Positions 35,474 to 44,082 of a stretch of 64,000 nt of DNA are shown one piece after another. Origin of the DNA: Streptomyces antnestii (lineage in GTDB: Bacteria > Actinomycetota > Actinomycetes > Streptomycetales > Streptomycetaceae); NCBI RefSeq assembly GCF_004005495.1, contig NZ_RZYA01000026.1, positions 59,626-123,625 on the forward strand, read 5' to 3'. Below the pieces are notes generated by a model. It was not told the DNA's origin, searched no databases, and worked only from the letters and a program-made list of their open reading frames with translations. The translations under genes and the position numbers were made by a program. Every line of letters begins with the position of its first letter. Position 1 is the stretch's first letter.

Positions 35474-36190
35474 TCAGGCCCTGAGCTTGTAGCCGAAGCC
35501 GCGGACCGTCTCGATCCGGTCCTGGCCGATCTTCGTGCGCAGCCGCTGCACATGGACGTCGACGACGCGGGTGTCCCCGCCCCAGCCGTAGTCCCACACG
35601 CGCTCCAGGAGCTTGTCGCGGGAGAGGACCGTGCCCGGGGCGGACGAGAACTCCAGGAGCAGCCGCATCTCCGTCGGCGTCAGCGCGACCGGGGCGCCGT
35701 CCTTGCGGACCTCCATGCCCTCGGTGTCGATCTCCAGATCGCCGAACCGCAGCACGCCGCCCGCCGCCTCCGACTCCTCCTGGGCCGCCGCGGCCGCACC
35801 CGACGCCGACCCGCTCGCATGCCCGAACCGCCGCAGGACCGCCCGGATCCGGGCCACGAGGACGGCCCCGTCGAACGGCTTCGTCACATAGTCGTCGGCG
35901 CCCGCCTCCAGGCCGAGGACCACGTCGATCGAGTCCGCCCGCGCCGACAGCATGATCACGGGGACGGTGGACTCGTCCCGGATACGGCGGCACAGGCTCA
36001 CGCCGTCCAGGCCCGGCACCATCACGTCGAGCAGCGCGATGTCGGGCCGGTCGGCGCGGAACGCCTCCAGGCCCGACAGGCCGTCCGGCATGGCCGTGAC
36101 CACGAAGCCGTCCCGCTCGAGGGCGAGCTGGGTGGCCTCGCGGATGACGTCGTCGTCCTCGACGAACAGGACGTGGGTGTGCTCTGCCAT
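35474..36190 (-). CDS. cseB: Response regulator CseB
   Basis: 238 residues, OmpR type. Receiver with EDDD, phosphoacceptor Asp55 (ALLDVMVPG) and Lys in YVTKPFDG; a Gly/Ala/Glu linker (about 125-145); then a winged helix (LTPTEMRLLLEFSSAPGTVLSRDKLLERVWDY, TRVVDVHVQRLRTKIG). Activates the sigE promoter when phosphorylated by CseC in the family prototype. Same strand and order as in S. coelicolor. Confidence 0.95.
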   Translation of the reverse strand: MAEHTHVLFVEDDDVIREATQLALERDGFVVTAMPDGLSGLEAFRADRPDIALLDVMVPGLDGVSLCRRIRDESTVPVIMLSARADSIDVVLGLEAGADDYVTKPFDGAVLVARIRAVLRRFGHASGSASGAAAAAQEESEAAGGVLRFGDLEIDTEGMEVRKDGAPVALTPTEMRLLLEFSSAPGTVLSRDKLLERVWDYGWGGDTRVVDVHVQRLRTKIGQDRIETVRGFGYKLRA

Positions 36191-36257
36191 CCGAATCCGC
36201 TGCTCCTGGTAGGTCGGGTGGGTGGGGTGAGTGGGGTAGGTCAGGTGGGCGTGGCGC

Positions 36258-36914
36258 TCAGTTGTCGGACGGGGCGGGGGTGCCCCCGTTCACCGCGTTG
36301 CTGTAGTCGCTGTGTGTCCGGGCCTTCTCGGCGAACCGGCCCGAGGTCCAGCGGTACGTCAGGACGTCCTCGCCCGACGGATAGGACACCGAGTCGCCCT
36401 TCTCGTACACCTGCTTGGTGACGACCAGGTCGCCCCGGTCTATCTCCGCGTACACCGGAGGCTCCTCGGCCTTGAAGACGTTCGTGTACCTGCCGCCCTC
36501 GTCCCGGTACACGTAGCTGCCGATGCTGACGGCGTCTCCGCAGGTCATCACGTTGACCACCACGTCGTTCGTCGTGTTGCCCGTGAGATTCCCGTAGCTC
36601 ACGTCGACCGGGTACTCCTTGCCCACGCACGGCTTCAGGTCCCGCTTGACCTCCGGGCTCACGGCCGGGTCGTCCTTGACGAGCCTGACCGCGTTCACCT
36701 TCTTGGGCGCGGGCGTGGAGGAGGCGGACGACTCCGCCTTCGGGGCGGCCGAGCCCACCGGGTCGGTGCGGGCCGGCCCCTCGTCGCGGGCGCCGGTGCC
36801 GCCGGCCGAGCAGGCCGTGAGGACGCCGAGGAAAAGGCCGACGGCGGCGAGCGCGGCCACCGCCGTACTCCCCGCCCTCAGGACCCGACCGGCACGTATG
36901 CCTAGGCCGCGCAA
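36258..36914 (-). CDS. cseA: Envelope-stress lipoprotein CseA
   Basis: 218 residues if translation begins at TTG 36914, which sits 9 nt after ggaggag and overlaps the sigE 3' end by 13 bp; no ATG or GTG gives a complete signal sequence. Lipobox LTAC at about 32-35, then an acidic/Ser/Pro linker and a compact domain with two Cys (LKPCVGK, VMTCGDA) that may pair outside the membrane. In S. coelicolor CseA dampens CseC signalling. Confidence 0.85.
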   Translation of the reverse strand: MRGLGIRAGRVLRAGSTAVAALAAVGLFLGVLTACSAGGTGARDEGPARTDPVGSAAPKAESSASSTPAPKKVNAVRLVKDDPAVSPEVKRDLKPCVGKEYPVDVSYGNLTGNTTNDVVVNVMTCGDAVSIGSYVYRDEGGRYTNVFKAEEPPVYAEIDRGDLVVTKQVYEKGDSVSYPSGEDVLTYRWTSGRFAEKARTHSDYSNAVNGGTPAPSDN

Positions 36915-37450
36915 CGCTCCGTCTCCTCCCGGTCGAGCGCGCGGTGACCGGACTCGTGGCGGCTGCGGCTCTCCAGCTCCTCGCGGAGCCGGGCCAGCGC
37001 CCGGTGCAGCGTGCTCTTCACGGTTCCGGCCGACATGCCGAGGGCGGCGGCCGTCTCCTCTGTGGACATCTGCTCCCAGTGTCGCAGCACCACGACACTG
37101 CGCTGCTTGGGAGCCAGCACCTTCATGACGTCCATGAGGAGCGCGCGGTCGGCGTGCTGCTCGGTCGAGTCCTCGATACTCGCGTCGGGCAGCTGCTCGG
37201 TGGGCACCTCTTCGAGCTTGCGGGCGCGCCACCACTCCGTACGCGTATTGATCATGACGCGGCGCAGATAGGCGTCGGCCAGGCGCTTGTCCGCTATTCC
37301 GTCCCAGCGGCCGAACGTCCGCACGAGCGCGGTCTGCAGCAGGTCCTGCGCGTCGACGGGGTCCGGCACGAGGCGCCGGGCACTGCGCAGCAGGGCGTCC
37401 TGCCGGGTGCGGACGTACTCCTCGAACTCGAGCACCTCGCCGTGCGCCAT
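36902..37450 (-). CDS. sigE: ECF sigma factor SigE
   Basis: 182 residues from ATG 37450 (ggagg 8 nt upstream). Region 2 FEEYVRTRQDALLRSARRLVPDPVDAQDLLQTALVRTF and region 4 LAPKQRSVVVLRHWEQMSTEETAAALGMSAGTVKSTLHRALARL are intact; the C-terminus ERCAA matches my memory of the S. coelicolor protein. First gene of sigE-cseA-cseB-cseC. No anti-sigma factor is encoded: this sigma is governed at transcription by CseBC. Confidence 0.96.
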   Translation of the reverse strand: MAHGEVLEFEEYVRTRQDALLRSARRLVPDPVDAQDLLQTALVRTFGRWDGIADKRLADAYLRRVMINTRTEWWRARKLEEVPTEQLPDASIEDSTEQHADRALLMDVMKVLAPKQRSVVVLRHWEQMSTEETAAALGMSAGTVKSTLHRALARLREELESRSRHESGHRALDREETERCAA

Positions 37451-37696
37451 GCCAACCGCCTCCCGTTCGCGACCTGTTCGCGCTGTCCCGTCCGTCACCT
37501 GAGGGTGATCGGTACACGGAAGAAGCTACGGAGGCGTTGTCACGGGGTTGTCCGCTTCAGCCTGCGGAGGGCGCACGGCTGTCCGTCGGTTGTGTAACAG
37601 CCGTAAGGAGTGGGTAAACAGATACGTCCGTCAGTGCCCGGCAGAGTCCGTCAGTGCCAGTCAGGGTCCTGCGGTGCCCGTCAGCGTGTGCCGGCT

Positions 37697-37716
37697 CACG
37701 TGTGCCGGCACACGTG
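37697..37716. promoter_or_regulatory. 20-bp perfect palindrome at the mutY 3' end
   Basis: cacgtgtgccggcacacgtg is exactly self-complementary and ends 3 bp before the mutY stop codon. Without a loop it is a poor terminator; it lies in the ~270 bp between mutY and sigE, which otherwise holds the sigE promoter and short gtcagtgcc repeats. Confidence 0.5.
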
Positions 37717-37718
37717 TG

Positions 37719-38615
37719 TCAGCTCAGCGGGAGCCGGTAGAAACCGTCCGGAAGCGGCTCCACGAGACCGTCCGCGACCAGCCCGTCCAGGGCACGTGCC
37801 CGCTGCACCGGCTCGTCCCACACACGGTCGAGCGCCGCCTGCGGCACCGGCGTGACGGCCTCCCGCAGCACGGCGAGCAGCTTCCCGCGGACCTGCCGGT
37901 CCGTGCCCGCGTACGTCTGCCCGCGGCGCGGCGGACCCGTGTGTTCGGGCTTGCCCGCGTTGCGCCACGCGCACTGCGCGGCGATCGGGCAGCGGTGGCA
38001 ACTCTCGTTCTTCGCCGTGCAGATGAGGGCGCCGAGCTCCATGGAGGCGGCCGCCCAGCGCGACGCCGTGGCCTCCTCCTCGGGCAGCAGCGCGCGGGCG
38101 AGCTTGCGCTCGGCCGCGGTCGTCGCGTTCGGCGGGTACCGCACCCCGCTCACCACGCGCGCGAACACCCGCCGCACGTTCGTGTCGAGGACGGCGTGCC
38201 GCTGCCCGTACGCGAACGACGCGACGGCCGCGGCTGTGTACTCGCCGATGCCGGGCAGCGCGAGCAGCTGGGCGTGGCCGGAGGGTACGTCGCCGCCGTG
38301 CCGCTCCGTTATGGCGACGGCGGCGCCGTGCAGCCGCAGCGCGCGGCGCGGATAGCCGAGCCTGCCCCAGGCGCGCACGGCCTCGCCGGGCGCCTCCTCG
38401 GCCAGATCGGCGGGACGCGGCCACCGCGCGAGCCACTGCTCGTACACGGGGAGGACGCGGTTGACCGGGGTCTGCTGGAGCATGAACTCGCTGACCATCA
38501 CACCCCAGGGGCCCGCGTCGGGGCGCCGCCACGGCAGGTCGCGGGCGTTCTCGGCGAACCAGTCGATGACGGGGGCGTGGAGGGACTCGGTGCTGGTCTT
38601 CAAGGGCGCAGTCAT
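37719..38615 (-). CDS. mutY: A/G-specific adenine glycosylase MutY
   Basis: 298 residues. Removes adenine opposite 8-oxoguanine. Catalytic Glu43 (SEFMLQQTPV), helix-hairpin-helix LPGIGEYTA (120-127), Asp144 (VLDTNVRRV), and the [4Fe-4S] ligands C-x6-C-x2-C-x5-C (ICTAKNESCHRCPIAAQC). The C-terminal NUDIX-like recognition domain is shorter than in E. coli MutY (350 residues), as is usual in Streptomyces. Confidence 0.95.
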   Translation of the reverse strand: MTAPLKTSTESLHAPVIDWFAENARDLPWRRPDAGPWGVMVSEFMLQQTPVNRVLPVYEQWLARWPRPADLAEEAPGEAVRAWGRLGYPRRALRLHGAAVAITERHGGDVPSGHAQLLALPGIGEYTAAAVASFAYGQRHAVLDTNVRRVFARVVSGVRYPPNATTAAERKLARALLPEEEATASRWAAASMELGALICTAKNESCHRCPIAAQCAWRNAGKPEHTGPPRRGQTYAGTDRQVRGKLLAVLREAVTPVPQAALDRVWDEPVQRARALDGLVADGLVEPLPDGFYRLPLS

Positions 38616-38759
38616 GGCAGGACGATCCTGCCACGGGGAGCGGGTACGGCGCGGGTACGGGGTGCCGCGCAAACGGGTTGGCTCGGCCTCGCCGCCTTGA
38701 CGCCCACCCTGACGATCGGCAGGGGCGGCGGCCCGCACACCGCTTGTACCTTCGGAGAA

Positions 38760-40337
38760 GTGAGACCTCCACGCCGTGGCAGGGGACCCCTGCTCTGGGC
38801 CGTCCTGGCCGTCCCCGTCCTCGCCGTCGACCGGCTCGGGCTGCACGAGCGGAGCCCGCTGTGGGCCCAGCTCGCCGGCCTCGCCGTCCTGGCCGCCGCG
38901 ACCACGCTGCACCGCACCTGGCCCGCGACGGCGTTCCTGCTCGCCGCCGCGCCCGGCCTCGTGGCCTCCCCGTCCCTCTTCACGCTGTCGTACGGCTGCG
39001 CGCTGGCGGTCTTCGCCTTCCTGCTGGGCCTGCGCGGCACCGCGACCGGCGTCGCGCTGCTCTCGTTCGCGGCGGTCGCGGCGGCGGGCACCGCCAAGAT
39101 CGCGGTACGGCAGGTCGATCCGGCCGCGGAGTGGCTCGTCCTCATGGGCACGTTGCTGTTCGGGGCCGTCTTCCCCTGGCTGATCGGCCGCTACTGGCGC
39201 CAGAGCGGGGAGCTGACCGCCGCCGGCTGGGCCCGCGCCGAGCAGCTCGAACGCGAGCACAGGATCGTCGCCGACCGGGTCCGGCTGCGGGAGCGCGCCA
39301 GGATCGCCCAGGACATGCACGACTCGCTGGGCCACGAACTGAGCCTCATCGCGCTGCGCGCCGGTGCCCTCCAGGTCGCGCCGGGCCTGAGCCACCCGCA
39401 CCGCACGGCGGCCGCCGAACTGCGCGCGGCCGCGTCGGACGCGACGGACCGTCTGCACGGCATCATCGGACTGCTGCGCGAGGACGACGAACCGGCGCCG
39501 CTGGCCCCGCCGGGCGAGAGCGTCGCCGCCCTGGTGGAGCGGGCCGCCGACTCGGGCCTCCCGGTGACCCTCGTTCCCGCCGCGCCGCGCACGGCCGGTC
39601 CCGAGGACGCCGATGCCGCCACTCGCACCGCGTACCGGGTGGTCCAGGAAGCCCTCACCAACGCCGCCAAGCACGCCCCCGGCGCCCCCGTCACCGTCGA
39701 GCACGCGCGCGACGACCGCGGGACGACCGTCGAGATCACCAACGGCCGCCCCCTGCACCGCCCCGGCCCGGCCGGCAGCGGTACGGGCCTCATCGGCCTG
39801 CGGGCCGGCGTCACGGCGCTCGGCGGCACCTTCGCGGCCGGACCGCACGAGGAGGGCTTCCGCGTGACGGCCCGGCTCCCCGCCCCGCACACACCCGCCG
39901 ACGAGCCCGTCCCCGGCGCCCTCTTCACGTCGGCGCGACGCCACGCAAACCGCCGGGTGGGGGTGGCGTTCGGGGCGGCGGCGGCCGTGAGCGCGGTCCT
40001 GATCGGCGGGGCGTTCGCCTGGTACGCGTATACGAAGACGCACGCGGTGCTGACGCCGGCCGCGTACACGAGCCTGCGGGTCGGGGCGTCGCTCCAGGAC
40101 GTCGTCCTGCCGGACCGCACGATCAGCGACCCGCCGACGGACCGCGCCCCGACCCCGCCGCCCCCGGCGACGGACTGCCGCTACTACCGGGCGAGCGGCG
40201 AACTCTTCGTCCCCGTGGAGCACTTCAGGCTCTGCTTCACGCGGGACGGACGGCACGAACTGGTCGACAAGACTGTGATCCCGAGGGCGGGCACCGCCGA
40301 CCAGGTGCACGAGGAGGAAGAACAATGGGCGCGATGA
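38760..40337 (+). CDS. NarL-type sensor kinase with C-terminal membrane-anchored tail
   Basis: 525 residues from GTG 38760. N-terminal membrane helices (about 8-145), HisKA_3 with His187 (RIAQDMHDSLGHELSLIALRAG), HATPase with EALTNAAKHAPG and GTGLIGLRAGV. After the kinase core (~residue 380) comes an extra hydrophobic helix (VGVAFGAAAAVSAVLIGGAFAWYAY) and a ~100-residue extracytoplasmic tail with two cysteines (DCRYYR, RLCFTRDGR). Overlaps the regulator start by 13 bp. The tail may sense an external cue (inference). Confidence 0.88.
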   Translation: MRPPRRGRGPLLWAVLAVPVLAVDRLGLHERSPLWAQLAGLAVLAAATTLHRTWPATAFLLAAAPGLVASPSLFTLSYGCALAVFAFLLGLRGTATGVALLSFAAVAAAGTAKIAVRQVDPAAEWLVLMGTLLFGAVFPWLIGRYWRQSGELTAAGWARAEQLEREHRIVADRVRLRERARIAQDMHDSLGHELSLIALRAGALQVAPGLSHPHRTAAAELRAAASDATDRLHGIIGLLREDDEPAPLAPPGESVAALVERAADSGLPVTLVPAAPRTAGPEDADAATRTAYRVVQEALTNAAKHAPGAPVTVEHARDDRGTTVEITNGRPLHRPGPAGSGTGLIGLRAGVTALGGTFAAGPHEEGFRVTARLPAPHTPADEPVPGALFTSARRHANRRVGVAFGAAAAVSAVLIGGAFAWYAYTKTHAVLTPAAYTSLRVGASLQDVVLPDRTISDPPTDRAPTPPPPATDCRYYRASGELFVPVEHFRLCFTRDGRHELVDKTVIPRAGTADQVHEEEEQWAR

Positions 40338-40981
40338 TCCGCGTACTGCTGGCCGACGACGAGGCCATGATCCGGGCGGGCGTCAGTGCCATCCTCGCCG
40401 CGGGCGGCGACTTCGAGGTGGTCGCGGAGGCGGCGGACGGCCGTGACGCCGTGAGCCTCGCCCACGCCCACCGCCCCGACGTGGCGCTCCTCGACATCCG
40501 GATGCCGCGCCTGGACGGCCTGGCCGCGGCCGAGGAGATCGTCCGGGGCGTGCCGGGCACGGCGGTCGCCATGCTGACGACGTTCTCCGAGGACGCGTAC
40601 GTCGCCCGCGCCCTGGCCGGCGGGGCCACCGGCTTCCTCCTGAAGTCCGGTGACCCCCATGAACTGATGGCGGGCGTCAGGGCCGTGGCGGACGGCGCGG
40701 CATTCCTGTCTCCGAAAGTCGCACGCCATGTCATCGACGGCTTCGGGGCGCAGCGCCTCGGCCGCGAGGCCGCCGCCCGCGCCCGTGTGGCCACCCTCAC
40801 ACCACGCGAACGCGAGGTGCTCGGCCTGGTCGGCGCGGGCCTGTCCAACCCGGAGATCGCCCACCGCCTGCACCTGGTCGAAGGCACGGTGAAGGCCTAC
40901 GTCAGCGCGGTCCTCGACCGTCTGGAGGTCCGCAACCGTGTGCAGGCGGCGATCGTGGCGTACGAGGCGGGCCTGGTCTGA
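40325..40981 (+). CDS. Response regulator, NarL/FixJ family
   Basis: 218 residues. Receiver with DDE, phosphoacceptor Asp57 (VALLDIRMP), Lys in FLLKSGDP; LuxR HTH LTPREREVLGLVGAGLSNPEIAHRL. ATG 40325 lies behind gaggagg within the kinase gene; ATG 40334 is possible. Translationally coupled to the kinase. Confidence 0.94.
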   Translation: MGAMIRVLLADDEAMIRAGVSAILAAGGDFEVVAEAADGRDAVSLAHAHRPDVALLDIRMPRLDGLAAAEEIVRGVPGTAVAMLTTFSEDAYVARALAGGATGFLLKSGDPHELMAGVRAVADGAAFLSPKVARHVIDGFGAQRLGREAAARARVATLTPREREVLGLVGAGLSNPEIAHRLHLVEGTVKAYVSAVLDRLEVRNRVQAAIVAYEAGLV

Positions 40982-41013
40982 CCGGGCCTGGTCCGACCGG
41001 GCCTGGTCTGATC
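40969..41013. repeat. 15-bp tandem repeat x 3 across a stop codon
   Basis: Units gggcctggtctgacc, gggcctggtccgacc and gggcctggtctgatc. The first contains the last codons and TGA of the regulator gene; the third reaches the stop codon of the convergent PAP2 gene. Confidence 0.95.
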
Positions 41014-41653
41014 AGCGCCGGTTGGCGTGCCGCGGAGCGCCGACCACCGGCATCTCACCGGCACTCGGCCCGGCGAACCACCGCACGGCCCCGTTCCCGG
41101 ACCCGCGCATCGAGACGGCGACCCGGGTACCGCCCGCCGTCAGCAGCCGCACGACGAGGAACGAGACGAGCGCGCCGAGCACCAGACCCACGGCCACGTC
41201 GTGCGGGTAGTGCACGCCGACGAAGACGCGGGAGAACGCCATGAGGAGCGCGATCGGAACGGTGAGCCAGCCGATCGCGGGCCAGGCGAGCGCGAGACCG
41301 ACGGCGGCGGAGGCCGCGATCGTGGCGTGATTGCTCGGGAAGGACCAGTCGCCGTGCGGCGGACAGGCGACGAGAGACGTCAGGGCGCCGGAGACGGCCC
41401 GGCAGGGACGCTCCTCGTCGATGCCGGACTTGACCAGCTCGCTGCACACATAGGCCACACCGGTGGCCAGCGGGGCGAGCACCGCGACCGCGAGGGCCCG
41501 CGGGTCACCGCGCCGGGCCCGCCACCAGGCGACCACGAAGAGTGCGGCGAAGAGCAGAAGGCCCAGCTCGGTGAACGCTTCCATGAGGTGCTGGAACCAC
41601 GACGGGGTGTCGTGGGCGAAGCGTGTGATGTCGCGATAGAGATCGGAGTCCAT
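41012..41653 (-). CDS. PAP2-family membrane phosphatase
   Basis: 213 residues, about six helices. Phosphatase motifs KSGIDEERPCRA, SFPSNHA and SRVFVGVHYPHD match lipid phosphatases acting on phosphatidic acid or undecaprenyl pyrophosphate outside the membrane. ATG 41653 is chosen; ATG 41662 adds three residues. Divergent from the neighbouring membrane protein. Confidence 0.88.
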   Translation of the reverse strand: MDSDLYRDITRFAHDTPSWFQHLMEAFTELGLLLFAALFVVAWWRARRGDPRALAVAVLAPLATGVAYVCSELVKSGIDEERPCRAVSGALTSLVACPPHGDWSFPSNHATIAASAAVGLALAWPAIGWLTVPIALLMAFSRVFVGVHYPHDVAVGLVLGALVSFLVVRLLTAGGTRVAVSMRGSGNGAVRWFAGPSAGEMPVVGAPRHANRR

Positions 41654-41861
41654 GGTTCCCATCTCACGGACAGTACGTAATACCCGGCCGCTGTCACATC
41701 CCGCGATGGTCGCGTCCCCCACCTGACGATCGACAGGGGTCCTCCCTGCGCACCGGCTGGGCGTGCGCGCCGGGCCGCCCGGGACTATGATCCGCAAAAC
41801 TCGCGCCCGAGGCGGCGGGTGGGGGCGGGAGAACCGGCGGATCTCTCGTACAGTTTGCGCC

Positions 41862-42665
41862 GTGGGATCTCTGCGCAATCCGATCGGGCCGCTTCCCTCC
41901 ACCATTTACTGGCGCCGGAGGGCCGTTCTGCTGTCCACGATGGCGCTGCTCGCGCTGCTGATCGTATGGGCCGTCAACTCCGGTGGCGGAGGCAGCAAGA
42001 ACAGCGCCGGTGGGTCGAACGGCAAGGACAGCGCGCCCTCTTCCATCACGCCCGGCCCCTCGGGATCCGGCCCCGCGATCAGTGAACACCCCGGCGGCCG
42101 CGACGAGTCGGGCGGCGGCAGTGGTGGCGGCGGTGCCTCTGACGGGTCCGACGGGGGCAACGGCGACGGCTCCGGCTCGGGCCAGGGCGGCGGCGCCGGG
42201 ACCGAGGACGGCGCGAAGGGCGGCGGCGGCGCGGGCTCCCGGCTCCCCGTCGGCTCCAGCCTCCCGGACTGCACCGCGGGCGGTGTGACCCTGACGCTGC
42301 GCAGCGTCCACAACACCTACGCGCCGGACGAGAAGCCGAAGTTCGAGCTGACGGCCAAGAACACGACGGCCAAGGACTGCAAGGTCGATCTGGGCCCGAA
42401 GAACGCGGTCCTGACGATCACTCAGGCGGACAGCGACACCCAGATCTGGTCCTCCGAGGACTGCCCCAAGACCCCCGGCAGCCTGCTGCTGCGCGTACCG
42501 GCCGGAGGCCACACCACGCACACGGTGGAATGGAACCGCAACGCGAGCGCCGCCCAGTGCGCGACGCCGACCGCGGGCCCGGCGACACCCGGCACGTACC
42601 TGGTGGAGGTCAAGGCGGCCCAACTCCCGAAGGTCCAGACGTCGTTCGTCCTGTCGAAGGACTGA
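41862..42665 (+). CDS. Hypothetical single-pass protein with Gly/Ser linker
   Basis: 267 residues from GTG 41862. One N-terminal helix (AVLLSTMALLALLIVWAV), a ~90-residue Gly/Ser/Asp linker, then a ~120-residue beta-rich domain with four cysteines (LPDCTAGG, AKDCKVD, SEDCPKT, AAQCATP). TACAGT at 41849-41854 sits 8 nt before the GTG and there is no Shine-Dalgarno, so a leaderless mRNA is possible. Function unknown. Confidence 0.8.
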   Translation: MGSLRNPIGPLPSTIYWRRRAVLLSTMALLALLIVWAVNSGGGGSKNSAGGSNGKDSAPSSITPGPSGSGPAISEHPGGRDESGGGSGGGGASDGSDGGNGDGSGSGQGGGAGTEDGAKGGGGAGSRLPVGSSLPDCTAGGVTLTLRSVHNTYAPDEKPKFELTAKNTTAKDCKVDLGPKNAVLTITQADSDTQIWSSEDCPKTPGSLLLRVPAGGHTTHTVEWNRNASAAQCATPTAGPATPGTYLVEVKAAQLPKVQTSFVLSKD

Positions 42666-42728
42666 GCGCCGAAGGACTGAGCGTCGAGGGCTGAGCGTCG
42701 CGCCACGGGGTGGAGTGGGGCGGCCCGG

Positions 42729-42775
42729 ACATCGCAAACGCCCGGAGGCTGATCGCCCCCGGGCGTTTGTGATGT
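42729..42775. terminator. Bidirectional terminator between convergent genes
   Basis: A 17-bp stem with one G-U (acatcgcaaacgcccgg, 42729-42745; ccgggcgtttgtgatgt, 42759-42775) separates the Gly-rich membrane protein from disA. Confidence 0.88.
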
Positions 42776-42833
42776 CCAGGCAGTGCCGACAGTGCCGACA
42801 GTGTCGGCAGCGCCGTCGCGGTGTCCAGGCCGT

Positions 42834-43958
42834 CTAGACGTAACGCTCCAGGATCGAGGACTCGGCCAGCCGGGAGAGTCCTTCGCGCACGCTGCGCGCA
42901 CGGGCCTCGCCGACGCCGTCGACCGTCTGCAGGTCGTCCACGCTCGCGGCGAGCAGCTTCTGCAGCCCTCCGAAGTGCTCGACGAGGCGGTCGATGATCG
43001 CCCCGGGCAGCCGCGGCACCTTCGCCAGCAGCCGGAAGCCGCGAGGCGACACGGCGGAGTCCAGCGTCTCCGGCGACCCGGTGTAGCCCAACGCACGTGC
43101 CACCGTGGGCAGTTCGAGAAGCTCCGCGTGTGTCAGGGCGTCGAGCTCGAAGAGGGCCTCGTCGACCGTGCGGGACCGCTTGGCCGTGGGCTCGGGCACG
43201 TAGTCCCGTACGACGAGTTCCCGCTCGGGCTCCACTCCGGCGATCAACTCGTCGAGCTGGAGGGCGAGGAGCCGCCCGTCCGTGCCGAGTTCCACCACGT
43301 ACTCGGCGATCTCGGTGGCGATGCGCCGCACCATCTCGAGGCGCTGCGCGACCGCGGTCACATCCCGCACGGTCACGAGATCCTCGATCTCCAGGGCCGA
43401 GAGCGTCCCGGCGACCTCGTCGAGGCGGAGCTTGTACCGCTCGAGGGTCGCGAGCGCCTGGTTCGCGCGGGAGAGGATCGCGGCCGAGTCCTCCAGGACG
43501 CGCCGCTGGCCGTCCACGTACAGCGCGATCAGCCGCATGGACTGTGAGACCGAGACCACCGGGAAGCTGACCTGCTTGCTCACACGGTCCGCGGTGCGGT
43601 GCCGGGTGCCGGTCTCCTCCGTGGGGATCGTGGGGTCGGGGACCAGCTGGACGCCCGCCCGAAGGATCTTGGTGATGTCCTTGTCGATGACGATGCCGCC
43701 GTCGAGCTTGCACAGCTCGCGCAGCCGCGTCGCCGTGAACTCGACGTCCAGGATGAAGCCGCCGGTACACATCGACTCGACGGTCTTGTCCCAGCCGAGA
43801 ACGATGAGTCCGCCGGTGTTGCCGCGGAGGATTCGCTCCAGGCCGTCACGCAGCGCCGTACCGGGCGCGACCGCGCTCAGTGAGGCGCGCATCAGCCCAT
43901 CGGCACCGGAGCTCCCGCCGGACTTTCCGGGAGCTGCTGCCCGGTCGTTGGCTGCCAC
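42834..43958 (-). CDS. disA: Diadenylate cyclase / DNA-integrity scanner DisA
   Basis: 374 residues. Makes c-di-AMP from two ATP. N-terminal DAC domain with LDGGIVID (DGG 86-88) and GTRHRTADRVS (RHR 119-121), a helical spine (about 150-290), and C-terminal HhH DNA-binding domain (LAASVDDLQTVDGVGEARARSVREGLSRL). Same order as radA, about 124 bp upstream, a pairing seen in many Gram-positives where RadA restrains DisA. Confidence 0.96.
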   Translation of the reverse strand: MAANDRAAAPGKSGGSSGADGLMRASLSAVAPGTALRDGLERILRGNTGGLIVLGWDKTVESMCTGGFILDVEFTATRLRELCKLDGGIVIDKDITKILRAGVQLVPDPTIPTEETGTRHRTADRVSKQVSFPVVSVSQSMRLIALYVDGQRRVLEDSAAILSRANQALATLERYKLRLDEVAGTLSALEIEDLVTVRDVTAVAQRLEMVRRIATEIAEYVVELGTDGRLLALQLDELIAGVEPERELVVRDYVPEPTAKRSRTVDEALFELDALTHAELLELPTVARALGYTGSPETLDSAVSPRGFRLLAKVPRLPGAIIDRLVEHFGGLQKLLAASVDDLQTVDGVGEARARSVREGLSRLAESSILERYV

Positions 43959-43971
43959 TGCACTCCTCCGG

Positions 43972-44007
43972 TCGCAGATGTCGCAGATATCGCAGATGTC
44001 CCAGATC
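43972..44007. repeat. 9-bp tandem repeat upstream of disA
   Basis: Four units, tcgcagatg, tcgcagata, tcgcagatg, tcccagatc, in the radA-disA interval. Period 9 with A/T pairs may form a factor-binding array; none is known to me. Confidence 0.85.
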
Positions 44008-44082
44008 GTGCGAATAATCTTGCGAATATCACCGATCTTGAATGCCCTGGGTTCGTACGCATGGGCGAGACCAGGGCAAAGT

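Noticed and set aside
36241..36630. Frame on the minus strand inside cseA
   Set aside because: Arg/Gly-rich out-of-frame reading of cseA without a ribosome site.
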